Made by a program: the position numbers and the translations under genes. Under the pieces are notes generated by a model. It worked only from the letters and a program-made list of their open reading frames with translations, had not been told where the DNA came from and did not search any database. From assembly GCA_017643965.1 (NCBI GenBank), contig JAEPMM010000213.1, positions 1-6,145 on the forward strand: DNA of 6,145 nt, read 5' to 3'. This document shows, piece by piece, positions 1 to 5,463 of the stretch. This DNA is from Marinobacter sp. (GTDB taxonomy: Bacteria; Pseudomonadota; Gammaproteobacteria; Pseudomonadales; Oleiphilaceae). Position 1 is the stretch's first letter. Each line of letters begins with the position of its first letter.

Positions 1-1
1 A

Positions 2-265
2 AATGGGCAGATCACCAACTACCTCTTGCGTCAGCGGGACCCGAAGCGCCAGTCGGTGCGGGCGTTCCAGCTCCTCAATTACCGGATCATTGCCGCCGGT
101 GATTCCTATAACGACACCACCATGCTGGGTCAGGCTGAAGCGGGCATTCTGTTCCACGCACCGCAGAACGTGATCGATGAATTCCCGCAGTTTCCGGCGG
201 TGCATACGTTCGAGGAACTCAGGCAGGAGTTTCTGAAAGCGAGCGCGGTGCACAGCGAGGCCTGA
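2..265 (+). CDS. thrH: ThrH, phosphoserine phosphatase / homoserine phosphotransferase (3' end only)
   Basis: The window opens inside this gene; frame 2 gives 87 C-terminal residues ending at TGA 263-265. ThrH is a cytoplasmic HAD-superfamily enzyme that dephosphorylates phosphoserine and can pass the phosphate to homoserine, linking serine and threonine synthesis. Visible: the DPKRQS stretch, whose Lys probably serves as the HAD motif III lysine; the metal-binding motif IV AAGDSYNDTTML; then GILFHAPQNVIDEFPQFPAVHT and a C-terminal EFLKAS, all closely matching my memory of Pseudomonas aeruginosa ThrH (about 205 residues). The nucleophile Asp motif and cap lie upstream of the window. A TTG at 26 is only an internal Leu codon, not the start. 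It converges on pabB with 5 bases between the stop codons. The family call is firm; whether phosphatase or phosphotransferase activity dominates cannot be seen here. Confidence 0.93.
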   Translation, partial: NGQITNYLLRQRDPKRQSVRAFQLLNYRIIAAGDSYNDTTMLGQAEAGILFHAPQNVIDEFPQFPAVHTFEELRQEFLKASAVHSEA

Positions 266-270
266 TCCGC

Positions 271-1623
271 TCAGGTATTGAAGCGTTCAAGAAACGCCAT
301 GAGGGGGCGCACTTTGGTCAGCGTCTCCTCATACTCCGCTTGCGGATCGGAATCCGCGACCACGCCTCCGCCTCCCCAGCATCGTATTGTGCCAGCATCG
401 TCACACAGCAGTGTGCGAATGGCGATGTTGCTGTCCAGAATGCCGTTCAATCCCCGGTAAAAGACCGATCCGCAGTAAGGCCCGCGCCAGTGCGGCTCAA
501 GTTCACGGATGATCTCCATCGCGCGGATTTTCGGGGCACCGGTGATTGACCCTCCCGGGAAGGCATCAATCAGCGCCTGCATCGGCGATACGTTGTCCCG
601 CAGCGTGGCACGGATGTGACTCACCAGGTGGTGAACGTTGCGGTAAGATTCCAGTGAAAACAGGGCGTCTACGGACACGCTGCCCGCCTCGGCGCTGACC
701 CCCAGGTCATTCCGCAACAGATCCACAATCATCAGATTCTCGGCGCGGTCTTTTTCCGAGGCCTGCAGCTCGTCCGAGAAGGCCAGATCCTGTGCCGACG
801 TATCGCCACGTGGTCGGGTGCCCTTTATCGGGCTGGTCAGGATCGTTTTGCCGCGAATTTCCAGAAACCGCTCCGGTGACACCGAGAGAATGCTGTGGCT
901 GCCGGCCCGGATAAACGCGCTGTAGGGGGTCGGGTTGGCAGCAGCCAGTGCCTGGAACGCGTGCCAGGGGTTGCCGCGGAACTCTCCGCTGAATTCTTGT
1001 GACAGGTTCACCTGATAGCAGTCGCCTGCGCTGATGTAGTCACGAATGGCGCTGACGCTTTCCCGGTATTCCCGTGCGGACTGCCGCGGCGCAAAAGGCC
1101 GGGTCATTGCCCAGTCGGCGGGCCCAGGGGCAGGATCGGTTTGCAGCCAGCGAGCCAGCGTTTCAAGGGTACGTTGCTCACACGCCGGGTGAATCCACAG
1201 ATAATACATTCCCCTTGGGCGGTTGTGGCTGGCGGTCCAGAGATAAAAGCCGGCATGCAACAGGGGGGCATCGACATTCGGGCACAGCGGCGCCAGGCGC
1301 TTTTCTCTGATGTATCCCAGTTCGTAGCTCAGAAAGCCGATCCAGCCACCGCTGAGATAATCTTGCGACCCGGATAGGGCGGATGAGTGGTTTTCCACCG
1401 TCTGTTCCATCCGTCCGGCGAGTCCCGCTAGGGAAGCGTGACCAGACGCTGTGGACTCAACCGTCACGGAGTCGCAGGCGAGGGCGGAGAACCCACAGAG
1501 CCGGCCCCGTGCTTCACCTTCACCAGTGCTGCCAATGTAGGCGAAATCGGGCGCCTCCGAAGCGTGTGCCTGCAGGCGCTGGTATTCCTCACGGGTGAGT
1601 GGTCTGGAAACGGGCAGGCTCAA
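271..1623 (-). CDS. pabB: Aminodeoxychorismate synthase component I (PabB)
   Basis: PabB is the cytoplasmic chorismate-amination subunit that, with the glutaminase PabA, makes 4-amino-4-deoxychorismate, which PabC turns into p-aminobenzoate for folate. Numbering from the TTG at 1621-1623 (450 residues; E. coli PabB is about 453): GWIGFLSYELGY near 93-104, ISAGDCYQVNLSQ near 197-209, PIKGTRPRG at 265-273, ESYRNVHHLVSHI near 325-337, DAFPGGSITGAPK at 353-365 and GGGGVVADSDP near 417-427. The Lys in PIKGT is the residue that separates PabB from anthranilate synthase TrpE, which has PIAGT, so this is not trpE. The frame stays open to a TTG at 1705-1707 (478 residues), but that and a GTG at 1660-1662 have no Shine-Dalgarno. 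The TTG at 1621-1623 has GGGG five bases upstream and gives the usual length, so I prefer it; the start remains uncertain. pabA is not in the window. Confidence 0.93.
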   Translation of the reverse strand: MSLPVSRPLTREEYQRLQAHASEAPDFAYIGSTGEGEARGRLCGFSALACDSVTVESTASGHASLAGLAGRMEQTVENHSSALSGSQDYLSGGWIGFLSYELGYIREKRLAPLCPNVDAPLLHAGFYLWTASHNRPRGMYYLWIHPACEQRTLETLARWLQTDPAPGPADWAMTRPFAPRQSAREYRESVSAIRDYISAGDCYQVNLSQEFSGEFRGNPWHAFQALAAANPTPYSAFIRAGSHSILSVSPERFLEIRGKTILTSPIKGTRPRGDTSAQDLAFSDELQASEKDRAENLMIVDLLRNDLGVSAEAGSVSVDALFSLESYRNVHHLVSHIRATLRDNVSPMQALIDAFPGGSITGAPKIRAMEIIRELEPHWRGPYCGSVFYRGLNGILDSNIAIRTLLCDDAGTIRCWGGGGVVADSDPQAEYEETLTKVRPLMAFLERFNT

Positions 1624-1720
1624 AATAACCCCATGAAATGTAGAAGATGATAAACAGGCCACAAAACGGGCATTGTGAGGCCGAAAGCAGCGCTGATCTA
1701 ATAACAAAAGCAGTGTGTTG

Positions 1721-1752
1721 TGTTCAGATCAGTGGTCCGATACGTCTGAACA
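1721..1752. promoter_or_regulatory. Inverted repeat between pabB and the exported-protein gene, possible operator
   Basis: TGTTCAGA (1721-1728) and TCTGAACA (1745-1752) are perfect 8-base inverted arms separated by 16 bases. The repeat lies upstream of both divergent genes, about 98 bases before pabB's preferred start and 62 before the ATG at 1814. A -10-like TTATAT (1764-1769) follows, but no convincing -35 hexamer is correctly spaced from it. The symmetry and position suit a dimeric regulator, but an 8-base repeat like this is expected a few times by chance in 6 kb. No T-run follows on either strand, so it is not a terminator. Confidence 0.3.
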
Positions 1753-1813
1753 TTTTACCCGACTTATATGTTTCACGTGTGGAAATCAGATCAAAATAAA
1801 AAGGAAGCCAGTC

Positions 1814-2422
1814 ATGCAAAAGATGAATCGTCTCGTTTTCGGTGCTGCATTTGCCGTCCTATGCAGTGCGCCTCTGCCAGTTGTTGCTGAAGAAAAGCAG
1901 ATCGAGGTGGAAATACCGGAAAATAGTGTTCTGTCTGATGGCAAGCTCACGAAAGAAGAGCTGGCACATTACGCAATCATCGGGCAGGAACAGTTGGTTA
2001 AGTTGACCGAAAAGGCGACGCAAGAGTACACGACGGGTATGCAAAGAGGCGATAAGAGCATGCCGGCTGCTTGGATGTTGCTGGACGATGGCGAAACCGT
2101 AAAAAGGATCAATATTGACGGCCAAACAGAACAAGCGCCGGCTAACGTTCGAATTTTGATGTATCGGGCCGCCCTGAAGTCAATCGCTCGCCGTGGCAAG
2201 ATCAACGCGGCAGTCATTCTCTACACTGGAAAGGTCAAGGAGGGCGAGCAAGCAGCGGCTTTGGTGATCGAACATGAGCATCGACTTGGTATTTCCGGGA
2301 ACAAGATTATTCCTTACACCATTGAAGATGGAAATGTTACGTACTCTCAGGCGGTTACCAAAGAGAAACCGTTTCAGATGTTTTATGACGACCGAGGCGA
2401 GGTGCCCGGGAATCAAAGTTGA
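1814..2422 (+). CDS. Exported (probably periplasmic) protein of unknown function
   Basis: I do not recognise this 202-residue protein. The ATG at 1814 is chosen because AAGGA (1801-1805) precedes it by 8 bases and the product then begins with a clean signal peptide: basic Lys3 and Arg6, a hydrophobic stretch near 8-24, and likely cleavage after VVA at residue 25. The single Cys17 lacks a proper lipobox, so a lipoprotein is unlikely. The mature 177 residues are soluble and have no cysteine. A charged helical stretch spans about 44-73 (KLTKEELAHYAIIGQEQL), and the C-terminal half alternates strand and helix (MYRAALKSIARRGKINAAVILYTGK near 116-140, then ALVIEHEHRLGISGNKIIPY near 149-168). G+C is low: three 60-base blocks contain 26, 32 and 23 G+C, against 42 in a pabB block, suggesting acquired DNA. 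No terminator is visible before the next gene 171 bases downstream, so read-through is possible. Confidence 0.8.
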   Translation: MQKMNRLVFGAAFAVLCSAPLPVVAEEKQIEVEIPENSVLSDGKLTKEELAHYAIIGQEQLVKLTEKATQEYTTGMQRGDKSMPAAWMLLDDGETVKRINIDGQTEQAPANVRILMYRAALKSIARRGKINAAVILYTGKVKEGEQAAALVIEHEHRLGISGNKIIPYTIEDGNVTYSQAVTKEKPFQMFYDDRGEVPGNQS

Positions 2423-2474
2423 AGATGAGATGTGAATCCCGTTTGTTTCAGGTTGTAAGCAATGCGTTAAGAAG

Positions 2475-2517
2475 TGTGAATGCAGTCACGGACTAGGACT
2501 GTAAAACAATCTTAAAT
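2475..2517 (+). promoter_or_regulatory. Putative CRP/Vfr-activated class II promoter
   Basis: TGTGA (2475-2479), six bases, then TCACG (2486-2490) matches 9 of 10 core bases of the CRP/Vfr consensus TGTGA-N6-TCACA. Its centre is 2482.5. A class II activator site centred at -41.5 would put +1 at 2524 and the -10 hexamer at 2512-2517, which reads TTAAAT (4 of 6 to TATAAT). The predicted -35 position (about 2489-2494, CGGACT) is poor, as is usual for activator-dependent class II promoters. This would give the gene at 2594 its own promoter with a leader of about 70 bases. The geometry is seen in the sequence; binding and activation are inferred. Confidence 0.5.
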
Positions 2518-2522
2518 GGCCT

Positions 2523-2580
2523 CGTGGGGTAAGGGACTCCACGTCAAAAATACAAACTCAGATAACAACAACATGAGTTT
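2523..2580 (+). promoter_or_regulatory. Structured 5' leader of the acidic secreted protein: two stem-loops before the RBS
   Basis: The first hairpin pairs CGTGGGGT (2523-2530) with ACTCCACG (2536-2543) around a five-base loop, with one G-U pair. The second pairs AAACTCA (2554-2560) with TGAGTTT (2574-2580) around 13 A-rich bases. The strong Shine-Dalgarno AAGGAG (2583-2588) follows immediately, 5 bases from the ATG at 2594. The first hairpin would sit at the very 5' end of the transcript from the predicted start near 2524, where such structures can protect mRNA from decay. The second abuts the ribosome binding site without covering it. Function is inferred from position only. Confidence 0.4.
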
Positions 2581-2593
2581 ATAAGGAGATAAT

Positions 2594-3472
2594 ATGAAAG
2601 GCCTGAAGAAGATCGCACTCGCAACGGCTGTAGCCGCTGCTCCTTTCGCAGCTCACGCTGACCTGAAAGCCATGGATGACAGCGCAATGGGCAACATCAC
2701 CGGCCAGGCTGGTGTGACCATCGAGCTGGAAACCAAAGTCAGCATCGGTCAGTTCAAGTACACCGACGAAGGTTCCTTCGCTGTAAACGACATCGTTCTT
2801 GGCGGTGCTGGTGTAACGACTGAGGGCAGTGCTGCAGGTTACGGTGATCTGCTGGACCAGCTGAAAATTGACATCGATGTCGAGGACGACGGCGACGCAG
2901 TCATCCACGTAGGCACTCTGGACGGCAACCCGATCGACTGGGGTATGACTGTTGGGTCTATGGAGCTTCTGGCCGGCGGTACAGGTTCAGACAGCACCAC
3001 ACTGATTTCCAACATGAGCGGCTACGGTAACCTCGCTCAGCTGGATATCCGTGTAGACACAGCGACTGACCACCTGAATATCGTTGCTGCATTCGACGTT
3101 CAGGACATGGATTTCGACGTTGAGTTCCTGGGAATCGGTGTGCGTGACATGGTCATCACTGGCGCAGGCGGCAACTTCGACTACGACGGCGACGGTTCTG
3201 TAATGTCCGCTGACGCAGACGGCGAATTCGGTCTTGATCCCACTTCCAAGGAGGCGCAGGTTCTGGCTGGCTTTGCTAACGTGAACCTGGACATCTACAA
3301 AGGTTCTGGTCTTGGTGCCTCTACTGCAACTGACGTTCTGCGTATTGACGTGAACAACGTCTACATGGATATGTCTATCGGTGCTGTTGAAATCGGTGGA
3401 ACTTCCATCGGTTCGTTCGCCATCGACAACCTGGCGATCACCGACACCAAGCTGGCAGTTTACGGTCACTAA
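2594..3472 (+). CDS. Highly acidic secreted protein with N-terminal TGQAG motif (DUF6160/FilA-like)
   Basis: This is a 292-residue exported protein. A short signal peptide (Lys2, Lys5, Lys6, then ALATAVAAAPFAAHA) is probably cleaved after Ala22. The mature start LKAMDDSAMGNITGQAGVTI (24-43) resembles, from memory, proteobacterial secreted proteins annotated as DUF6160 or Acinetobacter FilA-like pilus-system proteins; that link is tentative. The rest reads as a beta-rich protein with related segments (AVNDIVLGGAG near 63-73, GVRDMVITGAG near 182-192, AIDNLAIT near 276-283). Residues 196-207 fit the 12-residue EF-hand loop: Asp at 1, 3, 5 and 12, Gly at 6 and Val at 8. There are roughly 44 Asp/Glu against about 10 Lys/Arg in the mature chain and no cysteine, typical of extracellular proteins in salty habitats. 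The AAGGAG site, structured leader and double terminator suggest strong expression. The role is unknown; a surface or appendage component is plausible. Confidence 0.85.
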   Translation: MKGLKKIALATAVAAAPFAAHADLKAMDDSAMGNITGQAGVTIELETKVSIGQFKYTDEGSFAVNDIVLGGAGVTTEGSAAGYGDLLDQLKIDIDVEDDGDAVIHVGTLDGNPIDWGMTVGSMELLAGGTGSDSTTLISNMSGYGNLAQLDIRVDTATDHLNIVAAFDVQDMDFDVEFLGIGVRDMVITGAGGNFDYDGDGSVMSADADGEFGLDPTSKEAQVLAGFANVNLDIYKGSGLGASTATDVLRIDVNNVYMDMSIGAVEIGGTSIGSFAIDNLAITDTKLAVYGH

Positions 3473-3498
3473 TCTGACCTGACACCGACGGTGTTGAG

Positions 3499-3523
3499 CG
3501 CCCCGCTTCGGCGGGGCGTTTTT
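3499..3523 (+). terminator. Rho-independent terminator after the acidic secreted protein
   Basis: CGCCCCGC (3499-3506), a TTCG tetraloop (3507-3510) and GCGGGGCG (3511-3518) form a perfect 8-base GC-rich stem, followed by TTTTT (3519-3523). It begins 26 bases after the stop codon of the + strand gene. The UUCG-type loop closed by C-G makes this a very stable terminator. Confidence 0.95.
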
Positions 3524-3550
3524 GTTTCTGGATGAGTGCAATCCGGGCAT

Positions 3551-3581
3551 AAAAAAACGGCACTTTTCAGTGCCGTTTTTT
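3551..3581. terminator. Bidirectional terminator between convergent genes
   Basis: AAAAAACGGCACT (3552-3564) pairs perfectly with AGTGCCGTTTTTT (3569-3581) around a TTTC loop. The A-run on the left and T-run on the right mean the hairpin ends with a U-tract whichever strand is transcribed. It lies 21 bases beyond the stop of the minus-strand gene (3603) and backs up the + strand terminator just upstream. It is itself enclosed by a 7-base inverted repeat, CCGGGCA (3543-3549) and TGCCCGG (3596-3602). Confidence 0.93.
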
Positions 3582-3602
3582 GCGTCTCGGTAAAGTGCCC
3601 GG

Positions 3603-4232
3603 TTAACGATCCGGTACCGCAATGGACAGATCAAATCCGCCGCCAGGCCGCGGAGTCAGGGTCACGGGTCCTTCGTTAATGGCCTGCGGAACTTCGATCC
3701 GGTCAATGCCGGGAGGATTGCCGATGGAAAAGATCAGGTTCTGGCCATCGAACCCGACGCCAAGCTGATCGTTCAGGAATGTTTGGGTGAAAGGCTCATC
3801 GGGAATCTGCGCTTGCTGGCCAAAAATGATCGGTTGAATCCGCGGTGTGAAGTCTGCCGGCGGGCGGGCCCGCGCCAATTCTTCCTGGGGCAGCAGCAGC
3901 GCACGGCGCAGGAATTCTTCTTCTGCGCTTTCCAGCGCATCCGACTTGCCCTCATCCTGGTAACGTTGCAGCGCCTCCCGGTAGGCTTCTTCCTCGGCTT
4001 CTGTCAGGACCGGCTCGCCGGGTGAGATGGTCAACGACCGAATAATGCGCTGGCGGTCAGCCTCGCTTTTCCGCTGATCCTTGGGCACCACGATCACGGC
4101 CGAATCCTTGACGTAGGTCTCGACCATTTCGTCAGAGGTCATGGTCTGAACACCGGCCAGCAGACTGCTGCTGAACAGGGCAGCCCCGGCTGCGCTGGTG
4201 ATTGCGATTGAGAGGGAAGTTCGGCGTGTCAT
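3603..4232 (-). CDS. Exported protein of unknown function with acidic helical middle region
   Basis: I do not recognise this 209-residue protein. The ATG at 4230-4232 is preferred over one nine codons upstream (4257-4259) because GAGG lies 7 bases before it and the protein then opens with a standard signal peptide: MTRRTS, hydrophobic IAITSAAGAALFSSSLLA, likely cleavage near residue 26. The mature start, VQTMTSDEMVETYVKDSAVI (28-47), repeats the L/V-x-x-M-x4-M spacing seen in the neighbouring acidic protein. Residues about 51-120 are rich in Glu, Arg, Lys and Gln (LTEAEEEAYREALQRYQDE near 76-94) and should be helical, perhaps coiled coil. Residues 121-209 are richer in Pro, Gly and predicted strand (LGVGFDGQNLIFSIGNPPG near 157-175). 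No cysteine and no further membrane segment are present. It converges with the acidic secreted protein gene and shares the bidirectional terminator. A periplasmic or surface role alongside that protein is a guess from context. Confidence 0.78.
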   Translation of the reverse strand: MTRRTSLSIAITSAAGAALFSSSLLAGVQTMTSDEMVETYVKDSAVIVVPKDQRKSEADRQRIIRSLTISPGEPVLTEAEEEAYREALQRYQDEGKSDALESAEEEFLRRALLLPQEELARARPPADFTPRIQPIIFGQQAQIPDEPFTQTFLNDQLGVGFDGQNLIFSIGNPPGIDRIEVPQAINEGPVTLTPRPGGGFDLSIAVPDR

Positions 4233-4325
4233 GGTGTAGCCTCTTGGCTTGTGATCCACGAAAATGAGGCGCTTCTGAGGATACTTCGATCAGTCTGCTC
4301 CCTTGATAATCAGTATTCGGATTGC

Positions 4326-4368
4326 CCGACACAAATTCAAGGGATTTGTGGCGGTAATGTGATCACAT
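4326..4368. promoter_or_regulatory. Inverted repeat and palindrome upstream of the DUF58-tgpA operon
   Basis: Within the 202-base gap between the divergent genes at 4232 and 4435, an 11-base inverted repeat with one mismatch has arms at 4326-4336 (CCGACACAAAT) and 4344-4354 (ATTTGTGGCGG) around a seven-base loop. Two bases further on lies a perfect 12-base palindrome, ATGTGATCACAT (4357-4368). The palindrome holds both CRP half-sites but without the required six-base spacer, so it should not be read as a CRP site. Neither element has a T-run, so neither is a terminator. An operator for the DUF58 operon or the divergent exported-protein gene is possible. No well-spaced -35/-10 pair was found in this gap. 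Confidence 0.3.
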
Positions 4369-4434
4369 CCTGAGTATTTTCAGTATTGTTATGAAAACTC
4401 CTCAGAGTGGCGTAACACGATTCAAGGATGCTCT

Positions 4435-5463
4435 ATGTTTCAGGCATTGCGGGTTCGGTGGCAGCGGTGGGTAAACCGCAGGATTCCCCGTACCGATAAG
4501 CAGGTGTTCAGTCAGCGCAATATTTTTATTCTGCCAACCGGTGCCGGCGTGGTGTTTGGTGTGTTGTTGCTGATCATGCTCATTACCGGCATCAACTATC
4601 AGAACAGCCTGATTTACCTGCTCACGTTCCTGTTGGGAGCCATCATGGTGGCGGCCATGCATCAGACCCACCGCAATCTCGCCGGCCTCGAGCTGACACT
4701 GGTGAAGACCGGGGAGGGGTTCGCGGGTGATCCTTTACCCTTCCGTTTCCGGGCGGTTTCCGGGAAACACGATGCGGTCGCCATTTCCCTGTGTTCCGAC
4801 AGGCACACGCTGGATCAGCAGCACGTCCCCGCCAGACAGGCTGCTGACATGACGATCGCACTGGCATGCCAACAGCGGGGATATTTCCGGCCGGATCGTA
4901 TTCGTGTCGAAACCCGGTTTCCGTTCGGGCTGCTTAAAGCCTGGTCGTGGGTCAGGCCGGTGTCCTGCGCCATTGTCTACCCGCGGCCGGTACCTGCGCC
5001 GGAAGCGCCCGGCACGGTAACCGACGGTGACGACCAGTCCAGTGCGCGCTCGGTAGAGGGTAACGATCATGCGGACATGCGCCCGTGGCGAGAAGGCGAC
5101 CTGAGTCAACGCGTGCTCTGGAAGCGTTATGCCCGTACCGGGCAGATGGTGATTGCAGATTGGGAAGGTGAGCGGGGCAGTCCCCACTGGCTGGATTTCC
5201 ACGCCTTTCCGGGCGTGGACATGGAATTGCGGCTGAGTTATCTCACGGCTCAGGTGCTGGAACGGGGGCGGAGCGGTGCGCCGTTTGGCCTGAACCTGCC
5301 AGGTCAGGTGATCGAACCGGATACCGGGCAGGCGCATGTCTCCCGGTGCCTGAAAAGCCTGGCGGTGTTCGGCATCGAAAAGCCGCGGGATGACTCGTCA
5401 ATTCCCTTTGGCACCCGGCACACCGAAAAAACGCCGGCATTTGCAGTGGGAGAATCCGGATAA
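4435..5463 (+). CDS. DUF58 domain membrane protein
   Basis: DUF58 proteins are inner-membrane-anchored proteins usually encoded with a MoxR AAA+ ATPase and a TgpA transglutaminase; they carry a degenerate von Willebrand A-like domain and are thought to act in envelope-linked assembly or stress functions. This 342-residue protein has two adjacent transmembrane segments (about 34-52 and 57-76), then a soluble region with the family signatures TRFPFGLLKAW (160-170) and DMRPWREGDLSQRVLWKRYA (214-233), followed by the vWA-like WLDFHAF (252-258). AAGGA (4424-4428) lies 6 bases before the ATG, fixing the start. Its stop TAA overlaps the tgpA start as TAATG, so the two genes are translationally coupled. 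No moxR lies directly upstream; the neighbour there is a divergent gene for an exported protein. The family is certain, the cellular role less so. Confidence 0.92.
   Translation: MFQALRVRWQRWVNRRIPRTDKQVFSQRNIFILPTGAGVVFGVLLLIMLITGINYQNSLIYLLTFLLGAIMVAAMHQTHRNLAGLELTLVKTGEGFAGDPLPFRFRAVSGKHDAVAISLCSDRHTLDQQHVPARQAADMTIALACQQRGYFRPDRIRVETRFPFGLLKAWSWVRPVSCAIVYPRPVPAPEAPGTVTDGDDQSSARSVEGNDHADMRPWREGDLSQRVLWKRYARTGQMVIADWEGERGSPHWLDFHAFPGVDMELRLSYLTAQVLERGRSGAPFGLNLPGQVIEPDTGQAHVSRCLKSLAVFGIEKPRDDSSIPFGTRHTEKTPAFAVGESG

Noticed and set aside
261..275. Small hairpin CCTGA-N5-TCAGG spanning the thrH and pabB stop codons as a terminator
   Set aside because: The stem has only five base pairs and no U-tract on either strand; the symmetry arises because both convergent stops are TGA.
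1774..1779. CACGTG palindrome before the 1814 gene
   Set aside because: A six-base palindrome is too common to mean anything, and no bacterial regulator with this core is implied by context.
1715..1813. N-terminal extension of the exported protein to a start at 1715 (235 residues)
   Set aside because: The extension has no ribosome binding site and would bury the signal peptide behind 33 polar, cysteine-containing residues; the ATG at 1814 has AAGGA and gives a normal signal peptide.
2987..3634. 215-residue minus-strand open frame opposite the acidic protein gene
   Set aside because: It is antisense to a well-supported gene, runs through both terminators and shows no recognisable domain; it is a shadow of codon bias.
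4233..4259. Nine-codon upstream extension of the minus-strand exported protein
   Set aside because: The Shine-Dalgarno and signal peptide fit the ATG at 4230-4232; the extension adds polar residues before the signal peptide.
4358..4367. TGTGATCACA as a CRP site
   Set aside because: The half-sites abut, whereas CRP requires six bases between them.
4735..5337. 200-residue minus-strand open frame opposite the DUF58 gene
   Set aside because: It lies wholly within the firmly identified DUF58 coding region and has no motif or ribosome binding site of its own.
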